Assembly (NCBI GenBank): GCA_040381935.1
Contig: JBEIGJ010000008.1
Location: forward strand, 1 to 33,367
Length of the DNA stretch: 33,367 nucleotides
DNA from: Casp-actino8 sp040381935
GTDB taxonomy: Bacteria > Actinomycetota > Acidimicrobiia > Acidimicrobiales > Ilumatobacteraceae
Direction of reading: 5' to 3'
Shown here: positions 8,214 through 17,300 of the stretch, one piece after another
Position numbering within the stretch: position 1 is the stretch's first letter
Layout: every line of letters starts with the position of its first letter
Position numbers and translations under genes: made by a program
Notes under the pieces: model-generated
What the model saw: the letters and a program-made list of their open reading frames with translations, nothing else
Database searches by the model: none
What the model was told of the DNA's origin: nothing

Positions 8214-9299
8214 ATGGTCGAAGGGACGACATCGACGTCGGTGAGTTTGGAAGATATTGGCGGCTGGCCAGTTCTGATCTCTCTTTTGCTCGATCGACAG
8301 GATTTGTCTGCTGCATTTGCCCGAGCAGCCATGGGCAACATTTTGAGTGGTGAGGCAACACCCGCCCAACTGATCGGGTTCGTGGTGGCATTGAGAGCCA
8401 AAGGCGAAACTCCCGAGGAAATTTCTGGTCTATTGGATGCGGTTCTCGAGGCCGCCACCATTGTTCCCCTCGATGAACGAATTCGCAGCCGAGCCATCGA
8501 CATTGTCGGTACCGGTGGCGACCGTAGTCATTCGATCAATGTCAGCACCATGGCCGCAATCATTGCGGCCGGAGCTGGGGTGCCAGTTTGCAAGCACGGG
8601 GCGCGAGCCGCTTCATCTAAATGTGGAACGGCTGATGTTCTCGAAGCTCTCGGTGTGGCAGTCGAACTTGCCCCTGAAGGAGTAAAGTATTGTGTCGAAA
8701 CGGTGGGCATGGGTTTTTGTTTCGCCCCCCGGTATCACCCGGCGTTCCGCTTCGCCGCTCCGGCCCGGCGTGAGATTGGCGTGCCAACGGTTTTCAATCT
8801 TCTGGGCCCGATGGCAAATCCGGGTGGTGTGCGTCGCCAAGTGATCGGTGTCGCCAATCCGGCCGTTGCCGAACGGATGTTGGCCTCGCTTCGTATTCAT
8901 GGATCGATTTCCTCATGGGTAGTGCATGGTGGCGGCCTCGATGAACTGACCACGACTGGTCCGTCTCAGGTTCTGGAACTGCATAACGGGCACGTCCGGT
9001 CGTTCGAAGTCGACCCCGTGCTGCTTGGGTTGGCCCCAGCAATTTCCGAAGAGCTCGTGGGTGGGAGTCCTGAATTCAATGCGTCGGTGGTGCGCTCGGT
9101 GCTGGCGGGAGGAACGGGAGCCCATCGCGACATCGCTGTTTTGAACGCTGCAGCTGGGCTGATGGTGGCCGACGCAGCAACATCATTAGAGATGGGCATC
9201 GTAAAAGCCCAAGAATCGATCGACAGTGGACGGGCTGCTGACGTTCTCGAGGCGCTAGTGAGAGAATCTCAGTGGGCTCGAACTGAATTCGGGGCCTAA
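8214..9299 (+). CDS. trpD: Anthranilate phosphoribosyltransferase
   Basis: This 361-residue enzyme transfers phosphoribose from PRPP to anthranilate, the second step of tryptophan synthesis. Visible motifs are GTGGD (99-103) and NVST (109-112) for PRPP, KHGxRAASSKCGTADVLEALG (127 onward, x = Ala130), FAPRYHPA, and NLLGPMANPG. The usual KHGNR motif has Asn contacting anthranilate; here it is Ala130, an unusual change at an otherwise conserved place. No ribosome site is obvious before the ATG, and TAGCCT seven bases upstream (8202-8207 area) could be the -10 of a leaderless transcript, which is inference. The gene overlaps the downstream thrB by one base (TAATG). Confidence 0.93.
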   Translation: MVEGTTSTSVSLEDIGGWPVLISLLLDRQDLSAAFARAAMGNILSGEATPAQLIGFVVALRAKGETPEEISGLLDAVLEAATIVPLDERIRSRAIDIVGTGGDRSHSINVSTMAAIIAAGAGVPVCKHGARAASSKCGTADVLEALGVAVELAPEGVKYCVETVGMGFCFAPRYHPAFRFAAPARREIGVPTVFNLLGPMANPGGVRRQVIGVANPAVAERMLASLRIHGSISSWVVHGGGLDELTTTGPSQVLELHNGHVRSFEVDPVLLGLAPAISEELVGGSPEFNASVVRSVLAGGTGAHRDIAVLNAAAGLMVADAATSLEMGIVKAQESIDSGRAADVLEALVRESQWARTEFGA

Positions 9300-10300
9300 T
9301 GGGCTCTGGTGGACCGGTTTTCGATCGAAGTTACCGGCAAGGATTGCGCGTTCAGGTACCCGCCTCCTCGGCCAACTTGGGACCGGGTTTCGATGTCCTA
9401 GGGATGGCTTTGTCGTTGTACGCCTACCTCGAGGCGGATAGCGAACCGTCTGTTCATTCCCAAGCGCATGATTCAGCTCATCGTTGGGCTTCCGTCGATG
9501 AATCGCATCCGGCCCTCATTGCTTTTCGGGCCGCCGGTGGGAGGGGAGCATTGCGAGTGCAGTGTTCGATTCCTTCGGGAAGAGGTTTGGGTTTCTCGGG
9601 GGCGGTCCGTGTCGGCGGCGTGTGTTTGGGTTTGGCCGAAGTCGCCGGGATCGAACCCGACGAGTTGCACACCTTCATTGCTGATCGACGTCAGCAGATT
9701 TTGGATTTGTCTCGTGAGTTGGAAGGCCATGGCGACAATGTGGCCGCCAGCATCTACGGCGGAGTAACCGCAGTCATTCCTCACGCTGACGGGCGCTCGC
9801 AAGCACTTCGTCTGCCCCTTTCTTTCGACCTTTTGACCACGTGCACACTTGCGGTATGGGTACCTTCTTTCCAGACGTCAACGGCCAAGAGTCGACAGAC
9901 ACTGTCGGATTCGGTGGCGCGAGCCGATGTTGTCTTCAATATGGCGCATGCAATGCGATTGGTTGCTGCACTTGCCGAGTTCAGTAACGCCACGGACTTT
10001 TCGCATGACTCCGCTCTCGCCGACTTCGAGTCAGGATTGCGATCTTCGCTAGTAGATCGACTTCATCAGGATCGTCGACTGCAGGCGGCACCGTTGAGCA
10101 ACAAGGCACTGTCGACAATGCTTGCGGCGGGCGCAATGACTGGGTGGTTATCGGGATCGGGACCGACGGTTGCTGCTCTGTGTCGATCAGACCAAGTGGA
10201 TCATCTGGAACAAAGCCTGGGGCTCGATGAAGAGCTGAAAGCCAGTGGACGCCTCTTGCGACTGAAAATTGATACCGGCGGTCTTCAAGCGGCGCGATGA
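9299..10300 (+). CDS. thrB: Homoserine kinase (GHMP family)
   Basis: This 333-residue GHMP kinase most resembles ThrB, which phosphorylates homoserine on the way to threonine. Motif 1 is VPASSANLGPGFDVLGMAL (20-38), the ATP loop is IPSGRGLGFSGA (91-102, with Phe in place of the first Ser of GLGSS), then GHGDNVAASIYGGV and the C-terminal WLSGSGPTVAAL. The start ATG overlaps the TAA of trpD (TAATG), so the pair is translationally coupled, although the two products serve different amino-acid pathways. The 3' end overlaps the convergent nuclease gene by 16 bases. A different small-alcohol substrate cannot be excluded. Confidence 0.85.
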   Translation: MGSGGPVFDRSYRQGLRVQVPASSANLGPGFDVLGMALSLYAYLEADSEPSVHSQAHDSAHRWASVDESHPALIAFRAAGGRGALRVQCSIPSGRGLGFSGAVRVGGVCLGLAEVAGIEPDELHTFIADRRQQILDLSRELEGHGDNVAASIYGGVTAVIPHADGRSQALRLPLSFDLLTTCTLAVWVPSFQTSTAKSRQTLSDSVARADVVFNMAHAMRLVAALAEFSNATDFSHDSALADFESGLRSSLVDRLHQDRRLQAAPLSNKALSTMLAAGAMTGWLSGSGPTVAALCRSDQVDHLEQSLGLDEELKASGRLLRLKIDTGGLQAAR

Positions 10301-12057
10301 ACTCCCCAGCCCTCAAGTTCAGGTATCGCTCGACGGGGCGAACTCCAGCGGCCCTCACAACGCAGTAAGCGAAGAGTGGGAACGGCGTCTTCCAAGAAGC
10401 GACTGACACAGAGCAATTCGTCGACCTCGAGGCGATGTAGCGGATGGAGACGTCTACGACCCTGTTCGATGGGCTCAGATGTCGACGGAGCATCGTTGAG
10501 GCGCGGCGAAAGGTGTTCGCCAAGGAGCGCTCCTAGAGGTCCGGCGAGACCCAGGCTGACTGGATCGAGGAGTTGGCCTTCTTGATGGGTCTCGAGCAGG
10601 ATGCCGCGATCGAATTCGTAGCGAATCCGACCCTGTTGAAGCGAAACTTCGACGGTGACGCGACCTGCAGCTCGTAGTTCATCGATCCGCCGCTGTCGAT
10701 GTAAGGCCGTCTGGAGTGCCAAGACGCGATCACGCATGAGAGCGGCCTCTTCGAAGCGTTGCGCTTGAGCCAGGGTACGGATTCGCTCGTGCAGTTGTCC
10801 GAGAAGTGGCGCCGGATCGTCTGTGAGGGCATTGACAACAAAGCGAACGATGGATCGGTACTGCTCGGCATCCGCAGTTCCCGAACAGGGGCAAAGGGCC
10901 ACGCCGAGTTGGGCCGCTGAACAAACCGGAGCATCTTGTTGGGGAACGTACCGGCGACCGAGTCGCACGGTGCACCGCCGCAATGGGACTACCGATTCGA
11001 TGGCTTCGATAACTTGGCGCGCTGTCGACCGACTGGAAAGAGGGCCGATGTACACATCGTTGACGGCGCGGGAGGTGGCGGGGTTCTTGACCACGACCAA
11101 CCTTGGCCACTCTTCGTCCACAGTGAGACGTACGTAGCAGTATTTGTCAGTTGTTGTGCCGGTGCGGTTGTATTGCGGGGACATGCGCTGAATCAGGCGT
11201 AACTCGAGAATGTTGGCGGTCAAAACATCGGGTGTGGGGATGTGGTGGATAGCGGTCACTTGGCGGAGCAATGTTCCAACTTTGCGCCGTGTTTCTGAGG
11301 TACTGAAGTAACTGCGGACCCTTTGGCGGAGATTGGTGGCTTTGCCGATGTAAAGAATTCGCCCATTCGGACCAGCAAACAAATAGACACCGGGAGACCG
11401 CGGGAGGTCCTCGGTCAGGCGCAATTTCGCAGCCTGAGGATGGGTCTCCAATTTCGGTAGTCCGACGAGGTCATCGAGTCCAAGGACTCCAAAACCAGCA
11501 GCCCGTTCCAAAAGGAGGTGAAGCAGATCACCAGTGGCCAAAGCATCGTCGAGTGCTCGGTGGCTTGGCTGATGCGGGAGACGGAAGTGCGATGCCAAAG
11601 TCCCAAGCTTGCAGTCCTTGACTTCATCGCGGACCAGACGACGGGCGAGGGGCACGGTATCGATGATCGGGTTGTTCAAAGGTTCGCGATCGTCGCGCAC
11701 GAGGGCAGCATTGAGAAATGAAACATCAAATCGGGCATTGTGCGCCACGATGACTGCGTCGCCGATGAAATGGGTGAGTGTGCCAAGAAGGGATTCGATT
11801 CGAGGCGCGGGCAACACCATGGCCTCGGTGATTCCCGTCAAGATGGTGATGAAAGGAGGGATTGTGCATCCGGGATTGACCAAGGTCTGGAAAGTGCCGA
11901 TGCACTCGCCACCTCGATACTTGGCCGCACCAATCTCGGTGATGCGGTCATCCTCGGGTGAGCTTCCAGTGGTCTCGAAGTCGATAACACAAAAGGTGAC
12001 CTCACTCAACGGGGTGCCCATTTCGGCGAAAGTACGTTGAGCACCAGAAACGGCCAT
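10285..12057 (-). CDS. DEDDh exonuclease / GIY-YIG / UVR-domain nuclease
   Basis: This 590-residue fusion, known from many actinobacteria, joins a DnaQ-like 3'-5' exonuclease to a UvrC-like half. The exonuclease shows DFETTG (26-31), VAHNARFDVSFL and SHRALDDA (DEDDh type). A GIY-YIG nuclease follows (GVYLFAGPNGRILYIGKATNLRQR), then a Cys-containing region (CTVRLG, CSAAQLG, CPCSGT) and a UVR helix pair (ERIRTLAQAQRFEEAALMRDR). It probably acts in DNA repair; the exact lesion is unknown. The start is ATG 12055-12057; a TTG 17 codons earlier overlaps the divergent MBL gene and is rejected. Upstream, TTGACA stands 17 bases from a weak -10, with a LexA-like box between, so control by DNA damage is possible. 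It converges on thrB with a 16-base overlap. Confidence 0.9.
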   Translation of the reverse strand: MAVSGAQRTFAEMGTPLSEVTFCVIDFETTGSSPEDDRITEIGAAKYRGGECIGTFQTLVNPGCTIPPFITILTGITEAMVLPAPRIESLLGTLTHFIGDAVIVAHNARFDVSFLNAALVRDDREPLNNPIIDTVPLARRLVRDEVKDCKLGTLASHFRLPHQPSHRALDDALATGDLLHLLLERAAGFGVLGLDDLVGLPKLETHPQAAKLRLTEDLPRSPGVYLFAGPNGRILYIGKATNLRQRVRSYFSTSETRRKVGTLLRQVTAIHHIPTPDVLTANILELRLIQRMSPQYNRTGTTTDKYCYVRLTVDEEWPRLVVVKNPATSRAVNDVYIGPLSSRSTARQVIEAIESVVPLRRCTVRLGRRYVPQQDAPVCSAAQLGVALCPCSGTADAEQYRSIVRFVVNALTDDPAPLLGQLHERIRTLAQAQRFEEAALMRDRVLALQTALHRQRRIDELRAAGRVTVEVSLQQGRIRYEFDRGILLETHQEGQLLDPVSLGLAGPLGALLGEHLSPRLNDAPSTSEPIEQGRRRLHPLHRLEVDELLCVSRFLEDAVPTLRLLRCEGRWSSPRRAIPELEGWGVHRAA

Positions 12058-12071
12058 TCCCAGAGTGTTCC

Positions 12072-12085
12072 CGAACAGATGTACC
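12072..12085. promoter_or_regulatory. Candidate LexA/SOS box upstream of the DEDDh nuclease
   Basis: CGAACAGATGTACC matches the Gram-positive LexA (DinR) consensus CGAACRNRYGTTYC at 13 of 14 positions; the right half departs from a perfect palindrome. It lies between a TTGACA hexamer (minus strand, 12087-12092) and a weak -10, immediately before the repair nuclease start, where LexA binding would block transcription. It is also 10 bases before the MBL start on the other strand. This is assigned by eye only. Confidence 0.4.
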
Positions 12086-12086
12086 C

Positions 12087-12092
12087 TGTCAA
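12087..12092 (-). promoter_or_regulatory. Candidate -35 hexamer for the DEDDh nuclease gene
   Basis: On the minus strand this is a perfect TTGACA. Seventeen bases further on is AACACT, a poor -10, about 10 bases before the ATG, which would give a very short leader. The weak -10 keeps confidence low. Confidence 0.35.
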
Positions 12093-12094
12093 GT

Positions 12095-13048
12095 ATGGGT
12101 GGTATCAAAGGCGAAGCAGAGCTCTCTGAGTTGGGTGATGGCTGTCTGGCGTATGTTCAGCACGACGGTAGTTGGGGTTGGAGTAATGCCGGCCTGGTCG
12201 TTGGAGATGGCGCTTCGCTACTCGTCGACACCTTGTTCGATCTCCGCTTGACCCAACGCATGCTCGATGCCCTGCAACCGCTGACGCGCACGTCACCAAT
12301 TCGTTCATTGGTGAACACCCATGCCAACGGCGACCATTGCTATGGGAACCAGCTCGTCAAAGATGCTGAAATCATTGCCTCCACGGCAGCAGCGCATGAG
12401 ATGTCCGAGGTTCCACCTTCGATGTTGGCCGCTTTGAATGCCGCACCAGGTGAAATCGGCGAACTCTTTCGGCGATTCTTTGGCGACTTCTCTTTCGACG
12501 GTATCGACCTTCGCCTGCCGACGCGGACTTTCGATAGTCGGCTCGAAATTGAAGTCGGTGGTCGCATCATCGAGTTGATTGAAGTTGGTCCGGCGCACAC
12601 TCGTGGCGATGTCATTGTCTTCGTGCCTGACGCGCAGACGGTCTATACGGGGGACATTTTGTTCATTGGTGGTACGCCGATTGTCTGGGCTGGACCTCTT
12701 TCAAATTGGGTGGCCGCCTGCGATCTGATGTTGGGAATGGACATCGAGACAGTCGTGCCGGGTCATGGGCCAGTGACGGACAAGCAGGGCATTGTGAAAG
12801 TGCGCGACTACTTATCTTTCGTAGAGACCGCAGCGACTGAAAGATTTAATGCAGGTGTCGATGCTTTCGATGCGGCGCGGGAAATAGCTCACCTGATTGG
12901 AGCTCAGAGTTCGTCCTATGCCGGCTGGGGCGAGGCCGGACGCATCGGGGTCAATGTGGAGACCGTGTATCGAACTCTCGATCCTTCGCATGAGAGTCCG
13001 AACGTGGTGGAGCAGTTCCGTCGGATGGCCCTTCTCGAGACAGACTGA
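12095..13048 (+). CDS. MBL-fold metallo-hydrolase
   Basis: This 317-residue protein has the metallo-beta-lactamase fold: the metal motif reads NTHANGDH (His76, Asn78, Asp80, His81), followed by HTRGDVIVFVPD, YTGDILFIGGTP and PGHGPVTDK. The canonical HxHxDH motif has Asn instead of the second His, a variant present in one subgroup of these hydrolases. The substrate is unknown. The start ATG 12095 is favoured over an upstream GTG at 12065 because the extension is not conserved-looking and would run through the control region. No ribosome site is visible, so the message may be leaderless. The last 98 bases overlap the convergent SURF1 gene. Confidence 0.85.
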   Translation: MGGIKGEAELSELGDGCLAYVQHDGSWGWSNAGLVVGDGASLLVDTLFDLRLTQRMLDALQPLTRTSPIRSLVNTHANGDHCYGNQLVKDAEIIASTAAAHEMSEVPPSMLAALNAAPGEIGELFRRFFGDFSFDGIDLRLPTRTFDSRLEIEVGGRIIELIEVGPAHTRGDVIVFVPDAQTVYTGDILFIGGTPIVWAGPLSNWVAACDLMLGMDIETVVPGHGPVTDKQGIVKVRDYLSFVETAATERFNAGVDAFDAAREIAHLIGAQSSSYAGWGEAGRIGVNVETVYRTLDPSHESPNVVEQFRRMALLETD

Positions 13049-13745
13049 GATACGACCGACGCACAGCAAGGATCCAGCCGACAAGCACAGCGATGGCGAA
13101 AATCAACCATTGAATGCCATAGGAGAGATGCGGTCCAGCGGAGAGTTCGGGTTTGGCCACGGGCTGGACGGCCAGGTCTTCTGCGGGATCGGAGATTTCC
13201 AGGGCCAGGGCAATCGGGAGTAGCGGCGCATCGATTTGTGCTGCCAACCGATCGAGATCCAGACGGAACAATTCTTGTCGGTCGCCTGCTGACTCGGTGG
13301 GTTGTCCAGTGCGGCGCTCCTCACTGGCTCGAATCGCCCCGACGACTCGTACCTGACCGGATGGGGGAGCGGGAATGTCGGCATCTAAGGGTACGAAACC
13401 GCGCAGCACAATGACTGCCCGACCGTCCTCGAGTAGGAGTGGAGTAGCGATGTTGACTCCAGCGCGACCGCCTTGGCTGCGATTCAGAATCAGAACCTGA
13501 TCTTCGGGGATATAGGTACCGACCGCCCCCACTCGTCGCCAAATCACAGCGTCGGGATCCGAGAGATCAATATCTTCGATCGGAATCACAGCGTCGTCGG
13601 TACGGGCTCGAACTAATTCGTTGAATTCTTTTCGTTCATCAAGACGGTTGAACTGCCAAAACGACAAATTAACCATCACGACAATACCGATCAGGCAGAT
13701 GACGTGGAAGACCAACCACCGCGGCTGACGAACGAAGGCCGACAT
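12951..13745 (-). CDS. SURF1 family protein (cytochrome oxidase assembly)
   Basis: This 264-residue membrane protein has the SURF1 plan: an N-terminal helix (WLVFHVICLIGIVVMVNLSF) followed by WQFNRLDERKEFN, a central extracytoplasmic domain with WRRVGAVGTY and LILNRS, and a C-terminal helix starting SYGIQWLIFAIAVLVGW. SURF1 proteins help insert haem a into aa3-type cytochrome oxidase. After the last helix a polar tail of about 40 residues is encoded, and its final 98 bases lie antisense to the end of the MBL gene. Start is ATG 13743-13745 with AGAGG close upstream. It is divergent from the DUF4262 gene. Confidence 0.9.
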   Translation of the reverse strand: MSAFVRQPRWLVFHVICLIGIVVMVNLSFWQFNRLDERKEFNELVRARTDDAVIPIEDIDLSDPDAVIWRRVGAVGTYIPEDQVLILNRSQGGRAGVNIATPLLLEDGRAVIVLRGFVPLDADIPAPPSGQVRVVGAIRASEERRTGQPTESAGDRQELFRLDLDRLAAQIDAPLLPIALALEISDPAEDLAVQPVAKPELSAGPHLSYGIQWLIFAIAVLVGWILAVRRSYLSLSREGPSDGTAPPRSDSHAKDREFDTRSPH

Positions 13746-13793
13746 GGCCTCTCACGGTACCGCCAACCCTGTCGTCTGTGGCACGCTTGACGG

Positions 13794-14294
13794 GTGGCAC
13801 AAAGCGAGGAATTTCCCAATTTCAAGATCCCCCATGCCGACAAGATCGAGTGGATGATCGAAACCAATGGCTGGGCGCTGGAACCAGTGATACCGGATTA
13901 CCAAGCAGACCCACCGCAGCCGGGATACGGCTACTCGATTGGATTTCCTCAGACTTTCACTTTTCCAGAAGTGGTTATTTTCGGCCTGACGCCCGTGGCT
14001 ATTCGTGGGCTCTTGGATTTAGTCGTCGATCAACTGCGCGGTGGAGTCGACATTCCGCTCGGTACTCCGCTGGTAGGGCTATTGGATAATGATCTGCGCT
14101 GCGTCTTTGCTGAGGTGAATCTCGATCAACACGGGCACCTTTTCGCGACCGCAGTGAGCTGGCATCGCGGAACTGATTTTCGGATGGTGCAGTTGGTGTG
14201 GCCCGATCGCTCGGGTTGGCTGCCGTACGAATCAGGGTTCGAGAGCGCACTGTCATTGGCGCAACCAATGATCGGTCAATTGGAGAGCGCGTGA
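13794..14294 (+). CDS. DUF4262 domain protein
   Basis: This 166-residue protein starts at GTG 13794. The segment YGYSIGFPQTFTFPEVVIFGL matches the DUF4262 pattern (an aromatic-rich 'YTvGl...hPElivfGl' strand pair), followed by helices and a C-terminal W-P-D. No function is established for the family. No signal peptide or membrane helix. The ribosome site is poor. Its stop overlaps a short GTG-initiated frame (GTGA, 14291-14294), and the alpha-mannosidase begins 70 bases further on. Confidence 0.75.
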   Translation: MAQSEEFPNFKIPHADKIEWMIETNGWALEPVIPDYQADPPQPGYGYSIGFPQTFTFPEVVIFGLTPVAIRGLLDLVVDQLRGGVDIPLGTPLVGLLDNDLRCVFAEVNLDQHGHLFATAVSWHRGTDFRMVQLVWPDRSGWLPYESGFESALSLAQPMIGQLESA

Positions 14295-14380
14295 ACTTCA
14301 GTGATTCGAGTACGAGCAAGGCGCAGATCAGCAATGTTGTCCAACAGGTGGAGGAGTTTGCTCTGTGGCTCATGAGGTGA
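14291..14380 (+). CDS. Possible 29-residue micro-ORF between DUF4262 and alpha-mannosidase
   Basis: GTG 14291-14293 overlaps the DUF4262 stop as GTGA and has GGAG (14282-14285) five bases upstream. The frame encodes a Ser-rich start and an amphipathic helix (ISNVVQQVEEFALWLMR), ending at TGA 14378-14380 inside the mannosidase start. The coupling and ribosome site argue for translation, but the length is very short and no homologue can be recalled. It may act as a leader that sets mannosidase expression. Confidence 0.35.
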   Translation: MNFSDSSTSKAQISNVVQQVEEFALWLMR

Positions 14381-17300
14381 CTGCCCCTGCTTTGCAAAGA
14401 TTACGAAGGCTGTTGAACCAGCGTGTTCGACCGGCAATCGTGTCTGCAGTTCAAAAAATGGAAGTTGCAGCCAGCCCAGAGTTGTTCGAAACTCTTCCTA
14501 TCGAGATGGTTGCTTCGCTGGGGCAAAGACCCTTTGCCATCGGAGACTCTTGGGGACGCCCCTGGCATACGACCTGGTTCGCAATGCGCGCTCGAGTTAC
14601 CGACGATATTGCGACCCTTTTGGCCGCCGGGGACCGACACGAGTTGGTAGCGCATATCGACCTTGGTTTCACTGGGCGCGGCGATGGCTTTCAGGTCGAG
14701 GGTATGGTCTGGCACAACGGCCAGCGGGTACAGGCGGTTCAGCCCGATCGTCGTCTGATACCGATTGAACTGTCCGCTGACGATGGAGGATCGCTGGCGT
14801 CGAGTTCCGTGGAGATTTGGGTGGAGGCGATGGCCACCCCAATCATTGCCGGTCATGAATCCGGCTATGGGCCGACTCATCTGGGCGACCCCGCAACTGC
14901 GGGAGATACACCGCTGTATCTTTTGCGACGAGCTGAACTGGGCGTATTGAATCGCGATGTCTCCGACTTGGCGGTGATGTTGCACGCGCTGATGGACCTC
15001 ATCATCGATCTCGATGAACGCGATCCGCAACGTGCCCGCCTCTTCGCCATGGTCGAAGATGTGGAACGGGTCCTCGATATCGCCGATGTCCCTCGATCAG
15101 CCCATCGGGCCGTGCGATTCCTTGAGCAAAGCTTGCGTGATCTGCCAGGCAACAAAGCGGGAAATGATCCGCATCGGATCGTTGCTGCTGGACATGCGCA
15201 CTTGGACACAGCATGGCTGTGGCCACTTCGAGAGACTCGACGCAAAGCGGTACGAACTTTTGTCAATGCGGTCGGACTGCTGAAGCGCAATCCCGATGTC
15301 GTCTTCAGCCACAGTCAAGCCCAGCACTATGCCTGGGTCGAAGAAGATGCTCCTGAGGTTTTCGAGGCAGTGCGCACTTTGGTGGCAGAAGGTCAATGGG
15401 AGCCCGTTGGTGGGATGTGGGTGGAGACCGATCTGAATCTTCCCAGTGGAGAAAGTCTGCTGCGGCAGTTCGTTCACGGACAACGAGCATTTGCTCGGTG
15501 GTTTGGCCAACGGAGCACGGTGGCCTTTCTTCCTGATGACTTTGGATACCCGGGGAGCCTTCCGCAAATTGTGCACCATGCCGGTAGTCGATGGTTCTTC
15601 ACCCAAAAAATGAGTTGGAGCGAAACTAATACCTTCCCTCATCACACGTTTTGGTGGGAGGGAATCGATGGCTCGCGTTTGTTCACTCACTTCAGTCCAG
15701 CTGATACCTACAACGCATTGTTGACGCCATCGCAAATGCGTTACGCCGCGCGTAATTTTCGCGACCATCGGGGGGCATCGCATTCGCTGGTTCTCTTCGG
15801 ACACGGTGATGGAGGGGGAGGGCCAACTCAAGAAATGGTCGACCGTGGCCGCTTGACGAGCCTGTTGCCTGCAACCCCCACCGTTGATTTTGGCTCGGTG
15901 ACATCGTTCTTCCAGTCCGCTCAAGAGGAATACGCCTCAGGGGCTCCGGTTTGGGTGGGAGAGATGTACCTGGAAAAACACCGCGGAACGTTCAGTTCGC
16001 AAATTCGCACCAAGCAGGGCAATCGTCGCTGTGAACAACTTCTTCATGAACTGGAATTATGGTCAGCGGTTATCGGCGAAGAACAGCCGGTTCTTGGTGT
16101 CTTGTGGCAAAGAGTTTTGACCCAGCAGTTCCACGACATCATTCCCGGATCCTCCATTGCCTGGGTACATCAAGACGCCCAAGATGAACACCTGGAAGTG
16201 GCAGAGACCATCGAGGAACGACTCACCTCGCTACTGAGTCCGTCTCAATCGGAACGACGTACCGCAACAGGAGACCCGGTCATCTTCGAGGTTCTGAATC
16301 CCGCCCCCGTTGGGCGTCGTGAGGTCGTTACTGATGGCGACCGCGTTGCGTGGGCCGAAATCCCGCCCTTTGGATCAATTGCGACGGTGTTTTCGGCCGC
16401 GTCACCCTTGCCCGATGACGTGTTTCCCGTTGAGTATCAGCGGAGTACCGATGGTTCGATCACCCTTTCGAATGGGAAAGTTTCGTGCACCATCGATAGC
16501 CAAGGCGGTGTCTCACGTCTGGAGTCCCATGACACTGGACGTAATGTGATTGGAGCGGTGTTCGAAGGACTCACCGACCGTGAAAGCGATATCAATTCGG
16601 CCGTCGGCCATCTCGTCATCGGACGAGACACGCCGGCCGAGTACGACGCCTGGGATATTGACCGGGCCGATGCCGATGCGCCCGGGATTCCTTTGTTGTC
16701 ATTGAGCGCTCCGGTCGTGGACATCGCTCACCCCAGTCATGTCCGGGTCAGTGCAGTTTTCAGACACGGGGCGTCATCATTCGTTTTGCGGTGGACTTTG
16801 AGAGCGGATTCGGCTCGAGTCGATCTGCAGTTGGAAGCTGATTGGCACGGGTCCAATGAACGGCTGCAGTGGATGATGCCGGTCAATGTTTTGGCACGTG
16901 ATGCGGTTTGTGGAATCCAGTTCGGACACGTGCGTCGCGCTCGCCATCAAAACACCACTTGGGATGCTGCTCGTTTCGAAGTTTGCGCCCACCGTTACGT
17001 CCATGTCCACGAGCCTGGTTGTGGCGTTGCACTCCTGGCCGATGGCCCACGCGGCTATGACATCCGAGATCATCACTTAGCCCTGACATTGTTGCGAGCC
17101 CCTCAGTTCCCTGATCCGCTCTGCGATATTGGCCCGCAGGTCATTGAGTGGAGTATCTGGCTGGGCGATGGTAGTGGCGACATAGCCGATGTGGAAGCAG
17201 AAGCCGCCCGCGTGGCCCATCCGCTCCGCATTCATCGCACTGACCCCGAACCTCACGGGTCAGTGAACCAAGGATCCTTGCGGCGCGTGGCTCCGATATC

